Positions 58,706 through 64,000 of a DNA stretch of 64,000 nt are shown one piece after another. Position 1 is the stretch's first letter. Every line of letters begins with the position of its first letter. This DNA is from CAYQMF01 sp964418595. Its GTDB lineage: Bacteria > Planctomycetota > UBA1135 > UBA2386. The stretch is taken from NCBI GenBank assembly GCA_964418595.1, contig CAYQMF010000007.1:1-64000 (forward strand), given 5' to 3'. Both the position numbers and the translations under genes were made by a program. The notes beneath the pieces were generated by a model. The model searched no databases. It had not been told where the DNA came from and saw only the letters and a list, made by a program, of their open reading frames with translations.

Positions 58706-60820
58706 TCAGCGCGTGCCGCCGATCGAGACCTCGATCCCGTTCGATGTCGTGGCTCCGAGTGCGTTGAGCGTGGGGTGGATCGCGACGCACTGGTGGAAGA
58801 CCTGCGCGCCGACCAGGCTCGGGTTGCGCGGGAGCGGGAACGTCATGTCGGTGCGGCCGCTGATCGAGTTGATCGGTACGGCGACGTAGACGAGCGGCGC
58901 GATCGACAGCAGGCAGCTTGGCGCGCCGAGCGCGGTCAGGTCGATGGGCAGCGTGCGCCCGAGGTACGTCGTGCGGCTGGCGCCGATCATCATCGTCACC
59001 GGTGCGGATGTGATCGCGGTCGGCTGGCACGTCAGCACGTAACGGCCGCCGGGGATCGGCGCGCCCTGTGCGGGGATGTACATGCTGATCTGGTGGCACA
59101 ACTGGCCGAACGAGACCATCGCGCCGCCGACCACCTGGGTGGGGATCTCCGTCGCGACCAGGGCGAACGCCTGGGTCGGCCCGGGAAGGATCCGGGTCGC
59201 CCGCACCGTCACGGTTGCGGTGCCTGTGGCTCGCGCCGTGAAGCGGAGCATCTCGTCGTGATTGCCGAAGGTCGTGGCGCTGAGGGTGCTGCCATCGACC
59301 GCGACGTGCAGTTCGAGCTCGCTGAACAGGGTCTGGGTTGCGATGCGCGACCATGCGATCGCGACGCCGTAGGCGCGGCCCGCGATCACGGGCAGCGGAT
59401 AGGAACGGGTCATCTGGCTGGCGCTCAGTACGTCGGTCGTGGTGATCGCGGCAGCCAGCGCGGCGTGCACCAGCGCGTCCACCTTCAGGTAGCCGTGCCC
59501 GGTGGCGTTGCGGTTCTGGTCGGGGGGCGCCTGCTGGAACGTCACGTCGCGGCTCGATGCCAGGATCGCGGCGCGGGTCTGGTCGGCGGTCGCTGCCGGT
59601 CGGATCGAGCGATAGAGCGCGGCCGCGCCGGCGACCTGCGGCGCCGAGTACGACGTGCCTTGGCCGCCGCGCACCGAGGCCTCGGCGTCGGCCAGCGGCA
59701 TGGTCATCGCCACCCCGTTCGCCAGCAAGTCGGGATACGCGCTGCGGATGGTGAGGTACGCCGGACCGCGCGTCGAGAACGCCGCGACCCGCTGGGTGTC
59801 GTGTTCACAGGCCCCGACCGCGAGCATGTTGGTTGCGCCGTAGCCGTAGCCGGGCAAGCTGCCGGAGTTGCCGGCCATCCCGGTCACCAGCACGTCGGCG
59901 GTGCGGGCCAGCTCGTCGATGGCGGTCTGGTCGGGGAAGCCCAGGTCGAAGGTCCCCTCGTACGAACAGTTCGCCACCTTGATGTTGAAGCGCAGCGCAT
60001 CGGCGGCGACCTGCTGCCATGCGCGCACGAGTGTGCTCGCGTAGGCGCCGCCGACCGCGTCGTCGGCGACGCTGTAGCTGACCACGAGCGCCTCGGGGGA
60101 ATGGCCATCGTCGGCGAGTCCGCCACTGTTCCAGCGCGCGCCCACGGCGACGCCGGCCACCGCGGTGCCGTGCGCGATCAGGTCGTCGGGGCTCATCACG
60201 CCGACCTGGACGTTGGCGAGCAGGCGTGATCCTTGCAGGCCCGGGCCGGTGCGAGAGCCGGCGTTGCCGTTCCGGTAGAAGGTCGCGTGCGGGCGGCCGG
60301 TGTTGGCCATGTTCGAGTCGACCCCGGAGTCGACGATGGCGACGGTCACGCCTTCGCCCCTGATCCCGAGTGCCTGCACCAGATCGGTGGCGTGGTTGGC
60401 GGCGTTGGTGGACGTCTGGATTCCGACCTTGCGCAGCTCGTCGCGCACGATGCGCGCCACACGGGGATGCGCGCGGAGCGCGTCGACCCGGTCGGCGGCC
60501 AGTTCCACCGCGAGCCCGTTCACGAGCCACCACTGATCGCACACCGTGCCCCCGAGGTCCGCGACCACGGCAGCCAGCGGCGCCTGGTCGGCGCGCGCGC
60601 GGGCCTTCAGGTCTGCCACGACGGCGTCCATGGCGGCGGGCGCGACGGCCGCCGTCCGCGCCGTAGCGAACGTGGTCAGGTCGAACGACCGGTCGCGCAG
60701 GGTGACTAGCCAGCGCGGCGCCCGCGCATCCGGCTGCGGCGCGACTTCCTGTGCCGCGATCGTGGAACTCGTGAACAGGAGAACAGCGGCGCACGCCGCT
60801 GACGGCAGGAGATACGTCAT
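58706..60820 (-). CDS. Subtilisin-like serine protease (S8) with C-terminal module
   Basis: 704 residues from ATG 60820, which gives a signal peptide (LLPSAACAAVLLFTSSTIAA); a start at 60877 adds 19 residues. Catalytic triad D164 (VDSGVD), H217 (AHGTAVAG), S390 (GTSYSAP), with oxyanion N318 (GNSG). An inhibitor-like propeptide (about 30-130) precedes. The C-terminus (about 570-704) is the shared module, with TLPIDLTALGAPSC and ANALGATTSNG-like end (LNALGATTSNGIEVSIGG). Exported and probably surface-associated; target unknown. Confidence 0.92.
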   Translation of the reverse strand: MTYLLPSAACAAVLLFTSSTIAAQEVAPQPDARAPRWLVTLRDRSFDLTTFATARTAAVAPAAMDAVVADLKARARADQAPLAAVVADLGGTVCDQWWLVNGLAVELAADRVDALRAHPRVARIVRDELRKVGIQTSTNAANHATDLVQALGIRGEGVTVAIVDSGVDSNMANTGRPHATFYRNGNAGSRTGPGLQGSRLLANVQVGVMSPDDLIAHGTAVAGVAVGARWNSGGLADDGHSPEALVVSYSVADDAVGGAYASTLVRAWQQVAADALRFNIKVANCSYEGTFDLGFPDQTAIDELARTADVLVTGMAGNSGSLPGYGYGATNMLAVGACEHDTQRVAAFSTRGPAYLTIRSAYPDLLANGVAMTMPLADAEASVRGGQGTSYSAPQVAGAAALYRSIRPAATADQTRAAILASSRDVTFQQAPPDQNRNATGHGYLKVDALVHAALAAAITTTDVLSASQMTRSYPLPVIAGRAYGVAIAWSRIATQTLFSELELHVAVDGSTLSATTFGNHDEMLRFTARATGTATVTVRATRILPGPTQAFALVATEIPTQVVGGAMVSFGQLCHQISMYIPAQGAPIPGGRYVLTCQPTAITSAPVTMMIGASRTTYLGRTLPIDLTALGAPSCLLSIAPLVYVAVPINSISGRTDMTFPLPRNPSLVGAQVFHQCVAIHPTLNALGATTSNGIEVSIGGTR

Positions 60821-61107
60821 CACGCGAAGGAGCTGGAGCGGGAGCGGGGGCTTGCCGGCCCGGCCCGCAAGCGGCATGCCTCTGCTCTCGCGCCCTTCGG
60901 GTTGGGCGGAGTCGTCGATTCGCTACGAAACCGCAACAACAGCGACGTGCCCCTGCCCGGAAACCGCCAGAGGAAGGCTCCGACCGACATGGTCGACAGC
61001 TCATCACGAGCGGGCTTGCGGCGTGGGCCGTGCCGCCGGGGCTCGGCCACTGCCCTCGGTGCCTTGATGCCACGAGCGCTTTCGACACCGAGATGGCAGC
61101 CGTCGGC

Positions 61108-63720
61108 CTACTTTCCGCTTGGCGGAGGAACCGTGAGCAGCGGCCGCGCCGGGCGCATGCCGCTCTCCGGTCCGCTGGAGGAACGCGGGCGTGCGATCCG
61201 TGCACTGCAACGCGCCAGTTGCCACGTAGACAGATAGCTGCCGCCGCGAGCGATGCGATCGTCGCCTTTCAGGCCGGGCCGCTCCATCAGCCCGTCCCCG
61301 GCCCGGTGCGGCCCGCTCTCCCGATAGTTCCCACCGTACTCGCCGGCGCACCATTCCCAAACATTGCCGAGGACATGGTGGAGGCCGAACCCATTCGCGG
61401 CCAATGCGTCGACCGGCGCAGTCAGCTTGTAGCCGTCTTCGAGGGCATCGTGCCACCACGCAGCGAGAACGCGGTCACGCTTGGCGGCGGCATCGGCGAT
61501 GTTGACCCGCCCCGACAGACTCTCCGGTAGCGGCCCCGTCCACCATTGCGTCGCCGTCCCGGCGCGCGCGGCGTACTCCCACTGGGCCTCGGTCGGCAGT
61601 CGCAATCCCCATTCCCACAGTTCGTTCCGGCACTTCCACCAATCCAGATTGCTGGCGGGGTGGGAGTCGCCCGCGGCCGACGTCCGTTGCGAACCGTCGT
61701 GGACGAGAGGCTCGATCCCGGTCCAACGCCGCCACTGCCCGCGTGTCAGTTCGTACTTGGCCATGAAGAAAGGATCGAGAGTGACGTCGTGCCTGGGCTT
61801 CTCGGTGCCCGACGCGTACTCGTCGTCGTCGGTGCTGCCCATGGGGAACGTACCGCCGGGCAGCAGGACGAGCACCGGGTCGAACGCGCCACCGTTCTCG
61901 ATTCGGTCGTCCGGGCCCCAGCGCGGCGCTTCGCCCTCTGGATGCCAGAACCGGAACTCCCAGAGGCCTGTCGCCGGGTTTCGCCGCAACGGGATGAGGC
62001 CGAGCTGCGGCTCGATGTGCCGCCCGCCGTAGGCCGGACACTGCGCGGAATCGGCGATCGACGCAATCGCGGTACGCCACGCATCGCGGGCCTCGCGCAG
62101 GGTCACATCCGCCACCTGCTCTGCCCACGGGAGACGGCGCTGCACGCGGCTGCGTGGGCCGCCAATCGCTGTGAACTCCTTCACTTCGGCGGCGAGTCGC
62201 TGCAGACTGTCGAGTAGCCACTGTTCGCGGGCATCGAAGGCAGCCCCGGGAGTGCCGGCGATGGCGATGCTGGCGGGAGCGGTCTGGCCGGCCAGCACCT
62301 CGTCGGCGGAGTGCTGCCATGCGCGCAGCGCCGCGACGTCTTGGCAGCCGCCGGAATCCGGTCGCAGGACTTCGATCGCCCGGGCCGTGAGTTGCTGCAG
62401 ACGCGGACCCAGCGCGAGCTGGTCGTACCGCTTGTCGCGCCGGCGCAGCTCATCGAGGTTGGCGAGTTCACGCCAGAGCGCGCCGACGGCGACGACAGTC
62501 ACGATGGCGGCGGCGGTCACCGCGATTCGGTGGCGGAGGACCAGCTTGCGCGCGCGATAGAGCACGGTGGGCGGCCGGGCCAGCACCGGGAACCGCCGGC
62601 GGTGGCGGCGCAGGTCCTCGGCAAGATCGGCGACGTCCTGGTAGCGGCGCTCGCGCTGTTTTTCCAGGGCTCGCAGCGCGATCCAGTCGAGGTCGCCGCG
62701 CAACGCGCGTGCCAAGGCTGCTCCGTTGCGTAGGCCGCGGAAGCCGGCGGCCTCCGCCGCGGCGGAGGAGCGATGGGCTTGTTCGCTGGGCCGCGCCGGC
62801 TCCTCGGTGGCCAGGCGGCGCAGGTAATCGAGCAGGTTGTGGCCCGCAGCGAGCGGTCGGCTCCCGGTGAGCTGCTCGTAGAGCATGACGCCCAGGCTGT
62901 ACACGTCGGTGCGCGTGTCCACGGCGTCCGGGCCCGCGCCGCCCTGCTCGGGGCTCATGTACTCGGGCGTGCCGAGCACCATTCCGCTATGCGTGAGATC
63001 GGCGCCGCTCACCGAGGAATCAAACTTCGCCAGCCCGAAGTCGATCACCTTGGGCGTCGCCACGCCATTGCGTTCGGTCACCAGCACGTTGCCCGGCTTG
63101 AGGTCGCGGTGGATGACACCGTTGCGGTGCGCGTGCTGTACGGCATCGCAGACCTGACACAGCAGTTCGAGGCGCGCGGCCAGCGGCAACGAGCGCCGGT
63201 CACAGTACGCCGCCAGCGGTTCGCCGTCGACGTACTCCATGGTGAAGAACGGCGCTCCGTCTGCGGTGGTGCCGGCATCGAACACCTGGGCGATGGCCGG
63301 GTGCTGCATCCGCGACAGCGCCTGACGCTCGACCAGGAAGCGGGCGTGCGCCGCGGCGTCGAGCAGGCCGGCGCGCACGACCTTCAGGGCCACCGTGCGC
63401 TGGATGGGCTGCAGTTGCCGGACCAGGTACACCTCACCCATCCCCCCGACTCCCAGGCTGCGGAGGATCTCATAGCCGGCGATCCGCGGGCGTGGCGCTG
63501 CGGCAGCGGGAGCTTCCGACCCGGCGAGTGTCCCGGCGAGGCCGGCCGCGCGCAGATGGCTCAGCTCGACGCGCAGGCGGTCGGCGTGCGCCGGGTGCTC
63601 CTCGTAGAGGACATCGAGTCCTGCGTCGCCGCTGGTCTCGTACACGTGCAGTGCCCGGGCGAGCAGCGACTCGAAGTCAGCGCCTCCGAACCCCTCGTGC
63701 GAGTCCGCTCCGCGGCTCAC
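61108..63720 (-). CDS. Ser/Thr kinase fused to FGE/SUMF1-like domain
   Basis: 870 residues, GTG start overlapping the upstream gene's TGA (GTGA). Hanks kinase (about 78-385): GVGGMGEVYLV, VIHRDLKPGN, DFGLAKF, GTPEYMSPEQ. Transmembrane helix about 397-416. FGE-like domain about 615-865: LPGGTFPMGSTDDDEY, MAKYELTRGQWRRW, LPTEAQWEYAARAG, LGNVWEWCAGEYGG, IARGGSYLSTWQLARCSARI. The outer FGE fold likely senses or binds; catalytic cysteines of true FGE are not all there. Similar layout to the kinase at 37019. Confidence 0.9.
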   Translation of the reverse strand: MSRGADSHEGFGGADFESLLARALHVYETSGDAGLDVLYEEHPAHADRLRVELSHLRAAGLAGTLAGSEAPAAAAPRPRIAGYEILRSLGVGGMGEVYLVRQLQPIQRTVALKVVRAGLLDAAAHARFLVERQALSRMQHPAIAQVFDAGTTADGAPFFTMEYVDGEPLAAYCDRRSLPLAARLELLCQVCDAVQHAHRNGVIHRDLKPGNVLVTERNGVATPKVIDFGLAKFDSSVSGADLTHSGMVLGTPEYMSPEQGGAGPDAVDTRTDVYSLGVMLYEQLTGSRPLAAGHNLLDYLRRLATEEPARPSEQAHRSSAAAEAAGFRGLRNGAALARALRGDLDWIALRALEKQRERRYQDVADLAEDLRRHRRRFPVLARPPTVLYRARKLVLRHRIAVTAAAIVTVVAVGALWRELANLDELRRRDKRYDQLALGPRLQQLTARAIEVLRPDSGGCQDVAALRAWQHSADEVLAGQTAPASIAIAGTPGAAFDAREQWLLDSLQRLAAEVKEFTAIGGPRSRVQRRLPWAEQVADVTLREARDAWRTAIASIADSAQCPAYGGRHIEPQLGLIPLRRNPATGLWEFRFWHPEGEAPRWGPDDRIENGGAFDPVLVLLPGGTFPMGSTDDDEYASGTEKPRHDVTLDPFFMAKYELTRGQWRRWTGIEPLVHDGSQRTSAAGDSHPASNLDWWKCRNELWEWGLRLPTEAQWEYAARAGTATQWWTGPLPESLSGRVNIADAAAKRDRVLAAWWHDALEDGYKLTAPVDALAANGFGLHHVLGNVWEWCAGEYGGNYRESGPHRAGDGLMERPGLKGDDRIARGGSYLSTWQLARCSARIARPRSSSGPESGMRPARPLLTVPPPSGK

Positions 63721-64000
63721 AGGCGCAGGCGCACCCAGCGGCTCTCGGCAAGGTCTGCGAGGCCAGGACCGGCGGCGAGCCACATGCTCCAGAAGTAGTC
63801 GCAGCGTGTGATGTCTGGCACGCGCATGTGCGTCGGCAGCGCCAGGAACGACGTCAGCGGGTCTCCCCCCGTCGTCCGGCCCATGGGCCGCGCCATGGGC
63901 GTGCCGAAGATCCAGGTGTGGGGCGCCGGGGGCGCATCTGGACTCGTGTTCACCGACCAGACGTGAAGTCCCCACGCGACCTGCGGCGTCGGGGGTCTGC
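63717..64000 (-). CDS. C-terminal end of an unknown gene, cut by window edge
   Basis: The frame is open through the window end; 94 residues are visible, reading TPQVAWGLHVWSVNTSPDA and ending in SRWVRLRL. Probable internal GTG at 63951-63953 is not the true start. No family recognised; the Trp-rich, Pro-rich pattern suggests a secreted or beta-rich protein. Its stop overlaps the start of the kinase-FGE gene, so it is the upstream partner in that operon. Confidence 0.45.
   Translation of the reverse strand, partial: RPPTPQVAWGLHVWSVNTSPDAPPAPHTWIFGTPMARPMGRTTGGDPLTSFLALPTHMRVPDITRCDYFWSMWLAAGPGLADLAESRWVRLRL

Noticed and set aside
60820..61050. A 76-codon minus-strand ORF between the subtilase and kinase genes
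   Set aside because: Arg/Ser/Pro-rich, no motif, overlaps the subtilase start region; more likely leader sequence.

Overview
The window is about 64 kb of very GC-rich (roughly 70% by eye), densely coding bacterial chromosome. The gene content points to a Gram-negative, Planctomycetota-like organism. It has serine/threonine kinases fused to formylglycine-generating-enzyme (FGE/SUMF1) domains, YHYH, DUF4331 and RCC1-repeat secreted proteins, several ECF sigma factors, TonB and TolC outer-membrane systems and many lipoproteins. Myxococcota or a related deep lineage is a weaker alternative. I saw no rRNA, tRNA, insertion sequence, prophage or CRISPR array. Many neighbouring genes share ATGA, GTGA or TGATG stop/start overlaps, so translational coupling is common.

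Layout. 1-3.7 kb: the end of an RCC1-repeat secreted protein, an NhaA antiporter and a DUF2911 protein. 3.8-6.9 kb: the argG-argH-acetyltransferase operon (minus strand). 7.3-8.6 kb: a receiver-PAS protein. 8.6-11.3 kb: TonB plus a TonB-dependent receptor. 11.4-18.5 kb: a plus-strand envelope/stress cluster of ECF sigma, ChrR-like anti-sigma, Ser/Thr kinase, TPR lipoprotein, DUF4331 protein, HupE/UreJ-like protein and a second ECF sigma. 18.6-21.3 kb: three secreted or outer-membrane proteins. 21.4-27.9 kb: the argR-C-B-D-F operon, running on into a membrane protein, a thioesterase and a DUF3052 protein. 28-37 kb: a secreted CocE-like hydrolase, a carboxypeptidase-regulatory-like repeat protein, an orphan DGQHR (DndB-like) protein, a frameshifted Bax-inhibitor-1 protein and a DPP-IV-like peptidase. 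37-40.4 kb: a zinc-ribbon/kinase/FGE protein. 40.5-45.3 kb: a periplasmic PaoABC-like molybdenum hydroxylase with three small downstream genes. 45.4-48.1 kb: a secreted unknown protein and a D-aminoacylase. 48.5-51.6 kb: a small unknown protein, a di-haem cytochrome with an ethylbenzene-dehydrogenase-type domain and a JmjC/2OG-oxygenase-like protein. 51.6-57.2 kb: a four-gene MacAB-TolC-type efflux operon. 57.4-64 kb: a porin-like protein, a subtilase, a second kinase-FGE fusion and the end of an unknown gene.

How it fits together. The two arginine operons are 17 kb apart. Each carries the same promoter architecture: a pair of GCATA-NN-TATGC-type ARG boxes with centres 21 bp apart, one overlapping the -10 region, which is the arrangement expected for ArgR repression and autoregulation. 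The 11.4-18.5 kb block looks like one envelope-sensing unit framed by two ECF sigma genes. Four unrelated secreted proteins (RCC1, YHYH, CocE-like and subtilase) appear to end in the same kind of about 120-residue C-terminal module, a likely lineage-specific secretion or surface-attachment domain.
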